64,000 nt of DNA. It comes from Candidatus Aegiribacteria sp. (GTDB lineage Bacteria > Fermentibacterota > Fermentibacteria > Fermentibacterales > JCC-6). Every line of letters starts with the position of its first letter. The first letter of the stretch is position 1. Both the position numbers and the translations under genes were made by a program. The notes beneath the pieces are model-generated. The model was not told the DNA's origin. It searched no databases and worked only from the letters and a program-made list of their open reading frames with translations. Below are positions 21,901 to 30,698 of the stretch, in pieces. The stretch lies in assembly GCA_023138735.1 (NCBI GenBank), contig JAGLOY010000061.1, positions 1 to 64,000 on the forward strand. The letters run 5' to 3'.

Positions 21901-24531
21901 AGACTCTGGGTGGATGGTTTTACAAGTGCTGATACTGTACAGATATACGACCTTGAGATCGTAGGTAACAGATGGGAGGAGTCAGGTGTAGCCTATGTTG
22001 ACTCGGTAGGTACACCGGTATCTCCCTGGGAAAAAATGTTCGTTTCCACCGTCAACAATAAAGACAATCTGGAGTACGCCAACGATCCTCCTCCCGGTGT
22101 TGATCCGGGGGAGGATGAGTACGGTGACCCGCGACTCGAGCAGTCCCTTTCTCTTGAGGCCGAGAACATAGCCTACAGACATTACGGCATTGCAACGCAG
22201 AGTTTTTACACCGGGGAGGATTATACCGGATACAGGCAGATAAAGTTTCTGGTGCACGGAGAAGAACATTACGATTCAGAGCTTTTTTTCAGGCTTGGAA
22301 CCGATAGCCTCAATTACTACGAGATAGGGGCCGTAATCAGCCCCGGCTGGCAGACTGTGGACGTAAGCCTTGATGATCTAGTGGATCTGAAGGCGAGGAT
22401 GGTTGAATCGGAACTTGAGTATATCAGTGAGGGCGAACTAAGTGTACGGGGTTCGCCGAATTTAGCCAGAATCATGGAGATGAGCCTTGGACTGCGCAAC
22501 AACTCATTAATCCCATTGAACACCACGATATGGGTCGATGATATAACGCTGCACGAGCCATGGAGTAATACAGGTACAGCGCACAGAATAACCGCCGGTA
22601 TTGATATAGCCGACCTTTTATCCCTGAACGGTGATTACAGAGAGATAGATTCCGATTTCCACGGACTGGGAAGCAGGTCCGGGCAGGGATATACACACAC
22701 CACCTACAACGCAGGGGCAACCATGTACCTGAACCGGTTTACACCGCCACTGTGGTCGCTCTACGCTCCGGCCAATTACTCCTGGTCGCTGAACATCTCC
22801 AAACCTGTATTTCAGTCCGGCTCTGACTACCGCCTCGATGACACCGAATCCTGGAATGAGCGAACTCAGAACAGAAGCTGGAGCACCGGTTTTCAGATTA
22901 GAAAGAACAGCAATGCTGAATCATTGATCGGAAGGTACTTCATAGATCCCTTCAGGTTTGTGCATACCTATTCGCGAGGTTACGGCATGACACCTTCAAC
23001 CCGCGATACTTCCAGCACAGCTAATGGTTCACTTTCTTACGACATCAGTCCCGGGAGGATGCAGCTGCTCAGTCTGCCTGTCATTGAATTCTTCAGGATA
23101 AGACCTTCGCGTGTGAGCTGGTCTTTATCAAGAAGGAACAACTGGGAAACGAGATGGAGTTTTCTCAACGACGATACCGTACAGACCAGAGCAACGATAT
23201 TGAGTACACTCTCATCCACCGGGTCAATTACGTTCACCCCATGGAAGGGACTATCAGCCAGTGGTTCCCTTGGTCTCGTAAGAGATCTGCTGTTCCCATG
23301 GTCCGGGAACCTGGGCGTGAATGTCGGACGGGAGATATCAAGGAATCAGAATATCAGTATTTCTCAGGATATCAATCTGTTTGATTATCTGAACCCAAGA
23401 TTCTCCTTTGATTCAAACTATGGTCAATCCAGGCTTGCTCCCCATACTATCTCAGGCGCTGATTCACTGGGATTGCCAAGGTTTTCGATTTCAGCCACAA
23501 GAAGGATTAATGTCAGAATAGGGCTTGTTCATACTATAAGAAGCCTTGCTGGATTGCGGGATGAAAGGCTGGATGAGGAGGCTGAGACGGGGAGTCCAAG
23601 GTGGTTCCTGATTAAGCTCGAGCGCTGGGCAAACATGATCAATGATCCGAATATCACCTATTCTGAAACTGAAGGCAGTGAATACAGGGATATGGAGTTC
23701 ATTCCCGACTGGCGCTACCAGACCGGTCTCGATCCGGTACTTGATGATGAAATTCCGTGGGACAGAACAAAGGGATGGAACCTGCAGGTGTCCGGAGGAT
23801 TCAGACCGGTATCTTCCATGTCAATCAGACTGGAGTACAGATCATCGGAAAACAAAAATCTCTACTCCGGATTCTGGAATAATCAGAGATCGAAGACCTG
23901 GCCCTCCATTTCCTTTTCATGGTCCGGATTGAACAGGCTTGCAGGATTGAGCAGTATTATAAGGACTGGTTCAGCCAGCTCCGGATACAGCATCGAAACA
24001 AGCGAGAGCGGAAGATTTGAAAGTGATGTCTATACACCGACTACGGAGACTGTAAAGACAAACTGGACGCCCCTTTTCAACATCAGCGTTACTCTCCTGA
24101 ACGATGTTCAGATAACTCTTACCGATAATGTAACAAGAACAGTGATGCAGAGCTTCACCGGAACCCAGGCAAAGACCGAAAGCAGCAACAGCAACATTCA
24201 ACTTAGAATTCAATACTCATTCAGTGCTCCCGGTGGGTTTGCCATACCGTTGCCGCTGCTGGACAGACTTCGGATTAGCTTCCGGAGTGATCTCACAACG
24301 AGTCTTAGTGTAACAAGATCCACAACCAGGAGTGAGTTGTTCGGAAGCGTTGTCGGCGCACAGCTGCAGACCGACAGGGAGGAATGGCGGATAGAACCTG
24401 CACTGAATTACGATTTTGGCACTGTAGTTGCCGGACTTACAGGTATTTTCGGTTGGAAAACCGATAGAGTCAATTCACAGTACAATCAGCGTGATGTCGG
24501 AATGAATATATGGGTAACCATTAATTTCTAA
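18928..24531 (+). CDS. sprA: SprA/Sov-family outer-membrane translocon of type IX secretion
   Basis: 1,867 residues with a signal peptide (about 1-21). Family hallmarks include GGQIDISGYQKITLSG (near 145), the LEGTIGEKVHVNVNHDS region, EDEIIQSIEMGDISL (near 215), YIDDMEGAETSF (near 708), and a C-terminus of repeated barrel strands ending IWVTINF. SprA is the very large beta-barrel pore of type IX secretion in Bacteroidetes, where it usually exceeds 2,300 residues, so this homologue is shorter. Three EF-hand-like acidic loops are visible (near 472, 861 and 922; for example DTNGDGSLADEE). No other type IX genes are in the window. Only GGAG at 18910 precedes the ATG, at a wide spacing of 14. FCB genomes outside Bacteroidetes also carry SprA homologues of uncertain role. 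Confidence 0.85.
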   Translation: MKIRTVILPLITLFIANTAAGTAGVRAPTLVPVYPWAAEYASEMLVEPAVSWRLVHSLRSSFLCWRLFYRSFPVSTSGCFPIDVLNQRSMEWTLRDTWVTLNSINCLRTARDEGSLIPTIYLPLDMPPILAGAIGEGGQIDISGYQKITLSGISHYRPNAVETEGQSQSLFPDLKMEQELRVQLEGTIGEKVHVNVNHDSQRSFGPQSSVSLRYEGYEDEIIQSIEMGDISLSITGPEFVSYSIPHEGLFGAKIVAQVGPVEFTTIASRESGSTESSEFVGQATLVEDSILDIHPADNYFFYTSPDSQVQPQIVSIRVFQDDDDGTNNQETGAVEGAWFIEGADTTGIGYWDELLPGLDLDYVLVDTATTIRFNRPINNNYRIAIWMVTAAGDTIGNATPGSDWNLKLIKQINPLPNNPSYPTWDYELRNRYFLGANNIVQESFNCAIYLTRSGEDPIQTQGEDSFIKLLGLDTNGDGSLADEENAVDWDNGFLVFPMVRPFTDPVLDVTNPVVYEENNPLPVQSKYFIEVSYRAASTTYSLGRMGIIPGSENVTLTMAGQVRTLVKDVDYTIIYEIGLLTLMGEAAEDAQNPSNTVRVTFEYIPLFAAQKKTLIGTRAIYEIGSDSWLGATVMFESASTPGDRPRVGEESTRTLVADIDAHFEAEPEFLTNFANLIPGINTEAPSNATISGEIAMSFPNPNVDGKAYIDDMEGAETSFPIGQSRPAWHLSSIPYSGAFQDYPAGEIRWYNTYRRWKLEDIVPNIIGRQEDNYVNNVLELYFQPSASSSNSWGGIMRCMDKYGLDLSTKTYLRMYIRVTGSAANANICLDLGERIDEDSYWLERTAGELVRRANGELDTEDLDLNGDLSDDEDTGLDTLWDAQENPPEGGDPNRDNYDYNEDNPPAVRYDSINGTQGNNELDTEDLNRNGVLDRSNSFFRISIPVDDSEYIVSGPNANGWMLIEIPLSDTNVVSVPGFVSGTPTWEKISYARLWVDGFTSADTVQIYDLEIVGNRWEESGVAYVDSVGTPVSPWEKMFVSTVNNKDNLEYANDPPPGVDPGEDEYGDPRLEQSLSLEAENIAYRHYGIATQSFYTGEDYTGYRQIKFLVHGEEHYDSELFFRLGTDSLNYYEIGAVISPGWQTVDVSLDDLVDLKARMVESELEYISEGELSVRGSPNLARIMEMSLGLRNNSLIPLNTTIWVDDITLHEPWSNTGTAHRITAGIDIADLLSLNGDYREIDSDFHGLGSRSGQGYTHTTYNAGATMYLNRFTPPLWSLYAPANYSWSLNISKPVFQSGSDYRLDDTESWNERTQNRSWSTGFQIRKNSNAESLIGRYFIDPFRFVHTYSRGYGMTPSTRDTSSTANGSLSYDISPGRMQLLSLPVIEFFRIRPSRVSWSLSRRNNWETRWSFLNDDTVQTRATILSTLSSTGSITFTPWKGLSASGSLGLVRDLLFPWSGNLGVNVGREISRNQNISISQDINLFDYLNPRFSFDSNYGQSRLAPHTISGADSLGLPRFSISATRRINVRIGLVHTIRSLAGLRDERLDEEAETGSPRWFLIKLERWANMINDPNITYSETEGSEYRDMEFIPDWRYQTGLDPVLDDEIPWDRTKGWNLQVSGGFRPVSSMSIRLEYRSSENKNLYSGFWNNQRSKTWPSISFSWSGLNRLAGLSSIIRTGSASSGYSIETSESGRFESDVYTPTTETVKTNWTPLFNISVTLLNDVQITLTDNVTRTVMQSFTGTQAKTESSNSNIQLRIQYSFSAPGGFAIPLPLLDRLRISFRSDLTTSLSVTRSTTRSELFGSVVGAQLQTDREEWRIEPALNYDFGTVVAGLTGIFGWKTDRVNSQYNQRDVGMNIWVTINF

Positions 24532-24569
24532 CATCGGAATCGCTGCATTTCCTGTTGATAACCACCGGT

Positions 24570-24592
24570 CATTTACATCAATCATGTAAATG
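24570..24592. repeat. Perfect AT-rich palindrome after sprA
   Basis: CATTTACAT and its exact complement ATGTAAATG flank CAATC, giving a 9-base stem with a 5-base loop. It lies between the sprA stop and the pilB promoter candidate. It could be an operator for the pilus operon or a weak terminator for sprA; there is no T-run directly after it. Confidence 0.4.
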
Positions 24593-24633
24593 CTCATTAT
24601 TGCTCTGTTGAAACATTACTTACCTAGTAGGAA

Positions 24634-24661
24634 TGTACAACAGAACCTGAGTGGGTATAAT
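24634..24661 (+). promoter_or_regulatory. Candidate sigma-70 promoter of the pilus operon
   Basis: TGTACA (4 of 6 to the -35 consensus), 16 bases, then TATAAT (6 of 6). The predicted start near 24668 would leave a leader of about 45 bases before the pilB ATG at 24713, which has GGAGG at 24704-24708. Confidence 0.4.
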
Positions 24662-24712
24662 TGCACGAGTGATGCACGATGGCTTGGTGTATAGGTTGAT
24701 TTTGGAGGCTTG

Positions 24713-26503
24713 ATGAACATAAAGATAGGTCAGCTTCTTCTGAATTCGGGGATCATAACGAACAAGCAGCTTGAGAAGGCACTCAGCAAACAGAGTGAAG
24801 ATGGCAACAGGATCGGATACCACTTGGTGAATATCCAGGCCATTTCGGAAGAAGACCTGAATCAATTCCTGGCAAGACAGCAGAGTATCGAAAGCGCAGA
24901 TCTAAATAAATCAGAAATAGATGAGGATATTATTCATCTTATATCAGGCGATATAGCGAGAAGGTATCAAGTTATTCCCATTAGAAGGGAAGGCAGAAAA
25001 CTTATTGTTGCCATGACCGATCCAAACAACCTCTTTGCAATTGATGACCTTAGATTCTCATTGGGGATGGATATAGAACCACACATATGTGCTTCCAGCA
25101 TGGTGAAGAAAACCCTGTCGAAGTATTACCCCGATTCCGAGGCCCTCGTATCCCTCGAGGAAAGCGAGAAAGAGAATAAGGCCAATAGTATACACGATGC
25201 TCTCGCCGATATCGATGACGAAGGTATTATCGAAGACTCCGAAATGCTTATGGGAGACGAAGTCTTTGAATCCATGATTATCCAGGATGATGAAGAAGAG
25301 GATATCGAAGAGGAGGATCTTGATTACAGTATTTCGGATTCTCCGGTGGTCAAGCTTGTAAACAGTCTCATTGCCGATGCTGTAAGGAGGGGAGCAAGTG
25401 ATATCCATTTCGAACCCTTCGAGAGATACGTCAGGGTCAGATTCAGAATCGATGGCGTTCTTCATGAAGTAATGCGCCCAAGCCGGAAATACAGATCATC
25501 CATGGTTAGCCGACTGAAGATTATAGGTGGAATGGATATCGCTGAACGTCATCTTCCTCAGGACGGTAGACAGAAGATACTTGTCGGCGACAAGTTCGTT
25601 GACCTCCGGCTCGCGACCCTGCCTACTCTATTCGGCGAAAAGGTTGAAGTCAGGCTGCTTGACCGCAGTGCCGTTATCCTGGACCTTGAAAAACTTGGAT
25701 TCGAAGAAGAACCTCTCAAAGAATTCAGAAAAGGCATCCATAGACCTTTTGGAATTGTACTGGTTACCGGACCCACCGGATGCGGTAAAACAACCACTCT
25801 GTACTCAGCGCTTACAGAGCTTAACGACATCGGTGTAAACATAATGACTGCAGAGAATCCGGTTGAATTCAATCTGAAGGGTGTCAACCAGGTCCAGATG
25901 AATGCCGATGTCGGATTGACCTTCGCCAATGCTCTGCGAGCTTACCTCCGCCAGGATCCGGACATTATCATGGTTGGAGAAATCCGTGACAAGGAAACCA
26001 GTGAAATTGCGATTAGAGCAGCTCTGACAGGTCACCTGGTGCTTTCAACTACACACACAAACGATGCTCCCAGCACTATTAACAGGCTTATAGACATGGG
26101 AACTGAACCCTTTATGCTGAGTACGTCGATTGTGTGTATCGCTTCTCAGAGACTTATCAGGAAGATCTGTACCAAATGCAAAACTCCAATCCATGTTCCG
26201 GAGGATGCCTTCGTCGATGCTGGAATTGACTTTGAACGTTTTAAGAATATAGAGCTTTATGAGGGTACCGGCTGTTCATACTGCAACAAAACAGGTTACA
26301 AGGGCAGAATGGGGATTTTCGAAGTCATGCGTGTCGATGAAGATATTCGCCAGCTGATAGAGGGGGATGCCAACAGTTTAGAGATCGAAAAAGCCGCACT
26401 TGAAAAAGGTATGGTGAACCTGAGAGAATCAGCTCTCAGGAAGCTTGAAGCCGGACTTACAACTTTCGATGAAGTCCTGCGCGAAACAATCTCGAACGAA
26501 TAG
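24713..26503 (+). CDS. pilB: Type IV pilus assembly ATPase PilB (first copy)
   Basis: 596 residues. An N-terminal MshEN-type domain (residues 1-150; KIGQLLLNSGIITNKQLE), an acidic linker (DDEEEDIEEEDLDY near 195), then the GspE/PilB motor with GASDIHFEP, Walker A GPTGCGKTTTLY (near 352), Walker B IIMVGEIRD, and a four-Cys zinc site (CTKCKTP, then CSYCNKTGYKGRMG). It powers pilus extension at the inner membrane. An ATG directly after GGAGG is preferred over the overlapping TTG at 24710. First gene of a pilB-pilB-pilT-pilC-pilS-pilR run. It could instead serve a type II secretion-like system; the pilT and pilin neighbours favour pili. Confidence 0.9.
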   Translation: MNIKIGQLLLNSGIITNKQLEKALSKQSEDGNRIGYHLVNIQAISEEDLNQFLARQQSIESADLNKSEIDEDIIHLISGDIARRYQVIPIRREGRKLIVAMTDPNNLFAIDDLRFSLGMDIEPHICASSMVKKTLSKYYPDSEALVSLEESEKENKANSIHDALADIDDEGIIEDSEMLMGDEVFESMIIQDDEEEDIEEEDLDYSISDSPVVKLVNSLIADAVRRGASDIHFEPFERYVRVRFRIDGVLHEVMRPSRKYRSSMVSRLKIIGGMDIAERHLPQDGRQKILVGDKFVDLRLATLPTLFGEKVEVRLLDRSAVILDLEKLGFEEEPLKEFRKGIHRPFGIVLVTGPTGCGKTTTLYSALTELNDIGVNIMTAENPVEFNLKGVNQVQMNADVGLTFANALRAYLRQDPDIIMVGEIRDKETSEIAIRAALTGHLVLSTTHTNDAPSTINRLIDMGTEPFMLSTSIVCIASQRLIRKICTKCKTPIHVPEDAFVDAGIDFERFKNIELYEGTGCSYCNKTGYKGRMGIFEVMRVDEDIRQLIEGDANSLEIEKAALEKGMVNLRESALRKLEAGLTTFDEVLRETISNE

Positions 26504-26515
26504 CGGAGGTTATTC

Positions 26516-28327
26516 TTGCTCAGCAGACTTGGTATGATGCTTATGGAATCCGGGTTGGTGACAAGTGATGAAATCAACCAGATAGTGACCGAGTACGGAC
26601 CTGGCGAGATCGAACTTGCCGACCAGCTGGTATCGATGGGCATTGTTCCTGAAGATCTTATCACCGAATATCTAGCCGAGATCTATTCCGTTAAACCCGT
26701 ATTTCTCAACGAGATGGATCTTGATCCCGCCCTTGCCGAAACGATACCGGATGAGACTGCCAGGAGATATCTCCTGGCTCCCTTCAAAGATGAAAAGGAC
26801 TACCTGCATATCGGTATGGGCTCTCCGGGGGATCTTTACGCGATCGACGATGTGAAATTCGCAGTTGGTAAAGGAGTCATTGCCTATGCTTCGGCTCCAT
26901 CTGCCGTACGAAGAGCCCTGAATGACCTGTACGGCAAGCAGGATTCCCTCGTTTCGGTAAAAGATCAGCTGGACGATTACGAGGAAGATCTTGATGATCT
27001 GGAGGTAGTGCAAACACTTGGATTCGAGGGGGAAGAGGAAGTAGAGCTCGACGAAGGGGATCTGGAGGACGAATATGCAAACCTCTCCGAAGGTCCGATA
27101 GTAGCATTTGTAAACTCGATCATTACCAAAGCTGTTCTTACTGAAGTCAGTGATATTCATATAGAGCCCTACGAGAAGTACCTCAGAATAAGATACAGGC
27201 GGGACGGCAAATGCTTCGTGGTCAGAAAGCTTCCAAAGAAAGTGCAGCCTCAAATCATAAGCAGACTTAAGATAATGGCCACTATGAATATAGCAGAGAA
27301 AAGAAAAACTCAGGATGGTCGAATCAAGGCCATAATCGATGGGAGGTCAATCGATTTCCGTGTAAGCGCGGTACCCACCATCAACGGAGAGAAAATCGTT
27401 TTGCGTATCCTTGACAGGGGCAGCCTGGAGCTCGACCTCCGGGAACTGGGTTTTCCCGAAGATGCACTTAAAGTTTTTCTTCAGGGAGTCAGTTCTCCAT
27501 ACGGGATCGTTCTGGTAACAGGCCCTACTGGAAGCGGCAAGACAACCACTCTTTATTCTGCTCTGAGCTCACTGAATACGGCTAATGTTAACATTCATAC
27601 AGCTGAAGAACCGGTGGAGTACAGTATTGAAGGTTTAACTCAGTCTCAGATAAATTTCAGTAAAGGTTACGATTTCGCCGCAGCTCTGCGAGCCATTCTC
27701 AGGCAGGATCCGAATATAATTATGGTGGGTGAGATAAGGGACTTCGAAACTGCCAGTATAGCTATAAAAGCTGCACTCACAGGGCATCTGGTTTTCTCCA
27801 CCATACACACGAATGATGCTCCCAGTACTGTGAACAGACTGATCGATATAGGTATCAAGCCATTCCTGGTTGCATCGGCAGTTAGAACGATTATGGCTCA
27901 GAGACTTGTCAGAAAGATCTGCAAATACTGCAAGAAGCCGCATGAATACTCGGATGAAGAATACAGGGCAGCAGGTGTTGACCCCACTGAAATGGTTGGC
28001 CATATAACATATAAGGGTAAGGGGTGCAGTAAATGCAGCGGTTCCGGTTACAAGGGAAGAACAGGTCTTTACGAAGTGCTTCCAATTGATAAGAATGTAA
28101 AACAGTCCATTATCGAAAAGGTAACCGCCGGGCAGCTGCGCGTTATGGCTGTTCAGAACGGGATGAGAACGCTGAGAATGGATGCTGTTGCCAAGCTGAA
28201 GGCGGGAGTTACGACGCTTGAGGAAGTTACAAGGGGAACCGCTGAGGATGACAGGGAAATACTGAGAGCCGAAGAGGAATTGAAGAGCAGAAATGCTCCG
28301 CAGAAAGAGGAAGGACATTCAGCCTGA
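26516..28327 (+). CDS. pilB: Type IV pilus assembly ATPase PilB (second, tandem copy)
   Basis: 603 residues, same layout as the preceding gene: MshEN-type N-domain (LGMMLMESGLVTSDEIN), an acidic linker (EEDLDDLEVV and EEEVELDEGDLEDEY), VSDIHIEPYEKYLRIRYR, Walker A GPTGSGKTTTLYSAL (near 335), Walker B IIMVGEIRD, and the zinc-binding CKYCKKP ... CSKCSGSGYKGRTG. The start is TTG at 26516, six bases after GGAGG; the first in-frame ATG is six codons in. The two copies differ clearly outside the motor motifs, so this is an old duplication, not a recent one. Both keep the catalytic residues I can see, so both are likely active. Confidence 0.88.
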   Translation: MLSRLGMMLMESGLVTSDEINQIVTEYGPGEIELADQLVSMGIVPEDLITEYLAEIYSVKPVFLNEMDLDPALAETIPDETARRYLLAPFKDEKDYLHIGMGSPGDLYAIDDVKFAVGKGVIAYASAPSAVRRALNDLYGKQDSLVSVKDQLDDYEEDLDDLEVVQTLGFEGEEEVELDEGDLEDEYANLSEGPIVAFVNSIITKAVLTEVSDIHIEPYEKYLRIRYRRDGKCFVVRKLPKKVQPQIISRLKIMATMNIAEKRKTQDGRIKAIIDGRSIDFRVSAVPTINGEKIVLRILDRGSLELDLRELGFPEDALKVFLQGVSSPYGIVLVTGPTGSGKTTTLYSALSSLNTANVNIHTAEEPVEYSIEGLTQSQINFSKGYDFAAALRAILRQDPNIIMVGEIRDFETASIAIKAALTGHLVFSTIHTNDAPSTVNRLIDIGIKPFLVASAVRTIMAQRLVRKICKYCKKPHEYSDEEYRAAGVDPTEMVGHITYKGKGCSKCSGSGYKGRTGLYEVLPIDKNVKQSIIEKVTAGQLRVMAVQNGMRTLRMDAVAKLKAGVTTLEEVTRGTAEDDREILRAEEELKSRNAPQKEEGHSA

Positions 28328-28328
28328 T

Positions 28329-29399
28329 ATGATTATTAAGACTCTTTTGAAGGATATGATGGAAAGAAGGGCTACCGACCTTCATCTTACGGTCGGGTCA
28401 CCTCCCGTTATCAGGATAGACGGTGAGCTGGAAAGGATGGAGTACGATCCTCTTACACCCCAGGATACACAGAACCTTGTTTACAGCCTGATAAAGGATG
28501 ATCAGAAGAAGAAATTTGAGCTTGAGAAGGAGCTTGACTTTGCCTTCAGTGTAAGGGGCCTTTCCAGATTCAGGGCCAACGTATTCTTCCAGAGGAGTTG
28601 CGTCGCCTGCGCCATCAGGTCTATCCCGCATGAGATCCTTTCTTTTGATGAACTGGGTCTCCCGAGTGTCGTAATGGACTTCTCAGAAAGACGGCAGGGT
28701 CTGATTCTTGTCACCGGCCCGACAGGATGCGGAAAATCAACTACACTTGCATCAATACTCCGGAAGATAAACGGCACAAGGCATTGTCATATCATAACCA
28801 TCGAGGACCCTATAGAATACGTGCACCATCACGATAAGGGTATCGTTAATCAGAGGGAGATAGGGCAGGATACCAAGTCCTACAGCAACTCTCTGAAGTA
28901 CGTACTTAGACAGGATCCAGATGTGGTTCTGATCGGTGAGATGAGGGACAGGGAAACCATGCAGGTTGCCCTGAACATTGCCGAGACAGGTCACCTTACT
29001 CTGGCTACGCTGCATACAAACTCCACATATGAATCCATCAACAGAATCATCGACTCATTTCCTGCGTCACAGCAGGATCAGGTCAGAAGCCAGCTGTCAT
29101 TCGTTATCATAGGCATACTTACTCAGCAGCTTGTACCGAAAGCCAGAGGGTCGGGCAGATCGCTGGCGGCGGAGATACTTGTATGCAACCAGGCAGTCAA
29201 GGCAACTATTCGGCAGGATAAGCTTCACCAGATATACGGGCTTATGCAGGCCGGTCACAAGTATGGCATGCAGACGATGAACCAATCCCTCTTTAACCTT
29301 TACAAAGATAAGGTAATAACCAGAGAGGTTGCTCTGGAGCGATCCCACGATGTAGCGGAACTTGAACAGATGGTAGCAACTGGAAGAGACATCATCTAG
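28329..29399 (+). CDS. pilT: Twitching motility retraction ATPase PilT
   Basis: 356 residues from an ATG one base after the pilB2 stop; an earlier ATG at 28293 would overlap pilB2. The protein lacks the long N-domain of PilB and starts with the PilT-type PAS-like domain (ATDLHLTVGSPPVIRIDG). Walker A is GPTGCGKSTTLAS (near 128), the Asp box is ITIEDPIEYVH, Walker B VVLIGEMRD, and the His box HLTLATLHTN. PilT depolymerises the pilus, giving retraction, twitching and DNA uptake. AGGAAGG at 28308 lies 14 bases before the ATG. Confidence 0.94.
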   Translation: MIIKTLLKDMMERRATDLHLTVGSPPVIRIDGELERMEYDPLTPQDTQNLVYSLIKDDQKKKFELEKELDFAFSVRGLSRFRANVFFQRSCVACAIRSIPHEILSFDELGLPSVVMDFSERRQGLILVTGPTGCGKSTTLASILRKINGTRHCHIITIEDPIEYVHHHDKGIVNQREIGQDTKSYSNSLKYVLRQDPDVVLIGEMRDRETMQVALNIAETGHLTLATLHTNSTYESINRIIDSFPASQQDQVRSQLSFVIIGILTQQLVPKARGSGRSLAAEILVCNQAVKATIRQDKLHQIYGLMQAGHKYGMQTMNQSLFNLYKDKVITREVALERSHDVAELEQMVATGRDII

Positions 29400-29414
29400 G
29401 AATAGGAGGCGGAA

Positions 29415-30623
29415 ATGCCTGAGTTCAGATGGGAAGGAACAAACAGGGCCGGCAGAAAAATGTCGGGTAAAATTTCTGCCGCTAAAAAGGCAGAAGCGGA
29501 AGCAATCCTCACTCAGAGGGGGGTGAATGTTTCCAAGATCAAGGGTAAAGCATTCGATATAGCCACATTCGGTGTAATAGGGTCAGGTGTTAAGGACAAA
29601 GAGCTGTCGACATTCACAAGGCAATTCGCCGTGATGATCGACGCTGGACTTCCACTTGTCAAATGTCTTCAGATACTCGCTCGACAGCAGGAAAATAAGG
29701 TTTTCCAGCTGATCATCGAGGAAATTTCGGGAGACGTCGAGAAGGGAGGAACCCTGGCTGATGCCATGGGTAAACATAGTAAGGTTTTCACAGATCTCTA
29801 TGTGAACATGGTTGCGGCAGGTGAGCAGGGTGGTATTCTGGATACCATTCTTAACAGACTTTCCACACACCTTGAAAAATCAACAGCCCTCAAAAGCAAG
29901 ATAAAATCGGCCATGATGTACCCTATGGTCGTTCTGATAGTTGTGATAGTGGTTGTAATGGCTCTTCTGCTTTTCGTCATACCTATTTTCCAGCAGATGT
30001 TTGATGACATGGGCGGTTCACTGCCGGCGCCTACGCAATTCGTTGTGAGCCTTTCCGAATTTGTACAGGGGAACGTCCTCCTTATCCTTTTAGGATTTGC
30101 CGCTCTGATAACCGGTTACAAGATGTATTACAAAACTAAAAGCGGAGAGAAGGTTATTGATACGGTTAAACTCAAAATGCCGATCTTCGGCATACTGCTT
30201 AGAAAGATGTCGATAGCCCGTTTCTCGAGAACTCTGGGTACCCTTATATCAAGCGGTGTTTCCATACTTGATGGTCTCAGTATAACCTCCAAAACATCGG
30301 GGAACAGGATTATTGCTGATGCGATAATGGAAGCACGGACCAGCATCTCCGGAGGTGAGAATATCTCCAACCCGCTGCAGGCTTCGGGTGTTTTCCCCGG
30401 TATGGTAACCCAGATGATAGCGGTAGGAGAAGAAACCGGAGGAATCGACACCATGCTCTTGAAAATAGCCGATTTCTACGAGGAGGAAGTGGACACGGCT
30501 GTAGCAGGTCTTACGGCAACACTGGAACCGATCATGATAGTTATTCTGGGTGCTATAGTCGGTGGTATTGTTATTGCCATGTACCTTCCGATCTTCGACA
30601 TGATCGGTGCTGTAGGAGCCTGA
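29415..30623 (+). CDS. pilC: Type IV pilus inner-membrane platform protein PilC
   Basis: 402 residues with two repeats of the GspF/PilC domain (about 65-190 and 268-390; the first begins LSTFTRQFAVMIDAGLPL, the second FSRTLGTLISSGVSIL) and three hydrophobic segments (about 170, 215 and 370-395; MIVILGAIVGGIVIAMYLP). It is the membrane platform turned by PilB and PilT. AGGAGG precedes the ATG closely. The next gene, pilS, follows after a short gap containing a weak hairpin. Confidence 0.94.
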   Translation: MPEFRWEGTNRAGRKMSGKISAAKKAEAEAILTQRGVNVSKIKGKAFDIATFGVIGSGVKDKELSTFTRQFAVMIDAGLPLVKCLQILARQQENKVFQLIIEEISGDVEKGGTLADAMGKHSKVFTDLYVNMVAAGEQGGILDTILNRLSTHLEKSTALKSKIKSAMMYPMVVLIVVIVVVMALLLFVIPIFQQMFDDMGGSLPAPTQFVVSLSEFVQGNVLLILLGFAALITGYKMYYKTKSGEKVIDTVKLKMPIFGILLRKMSIARFSRTLGTLISSGVSILDGLSITSKTSGNRIIADAIMEARTSISGGENISNPLQASGVFPGMVTQMIAVGEETGGIDTMLLKIADFYEEEVDTAVAGLTATLEPIMIVILGAIVGGIVIAMYLPIFDMIGAVGA

Positions 30624-30633
30624 GAATACGATC

Positions 30634-30659
30634 AACAGCGGTGTTAAACCTCTGCTGTT
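30634..30659 (+). terminator. Weak hairpin between pilC and pilS
   Basis: AACAGC and its complement GCTGTT bracket a short loop with an inner GG/CC pair and a bulge, followed by TTT. It may attenuate transcription between the pilus machinery and the regulators, but the stem is short. Confidence 0.3.
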
Positions 30660-30698
30660 TTGAAGAACTGCGGGAGTATGCATAAGGATATACTGACG

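Noticed and set aside
24684-24700. Sigma-54-like TTGG-N10-GA before pilB
   Set aside because: The invariant -12 C is replaced by A, and the predicted start would fall on the ribosome-binding site and start codon.
27635-28318. 227-codon minus-strand frame inside the second pilB
   Set aside because: It is antisense to conserved PilB motor motifs and lacks a ribosome-binding site or known motifs.
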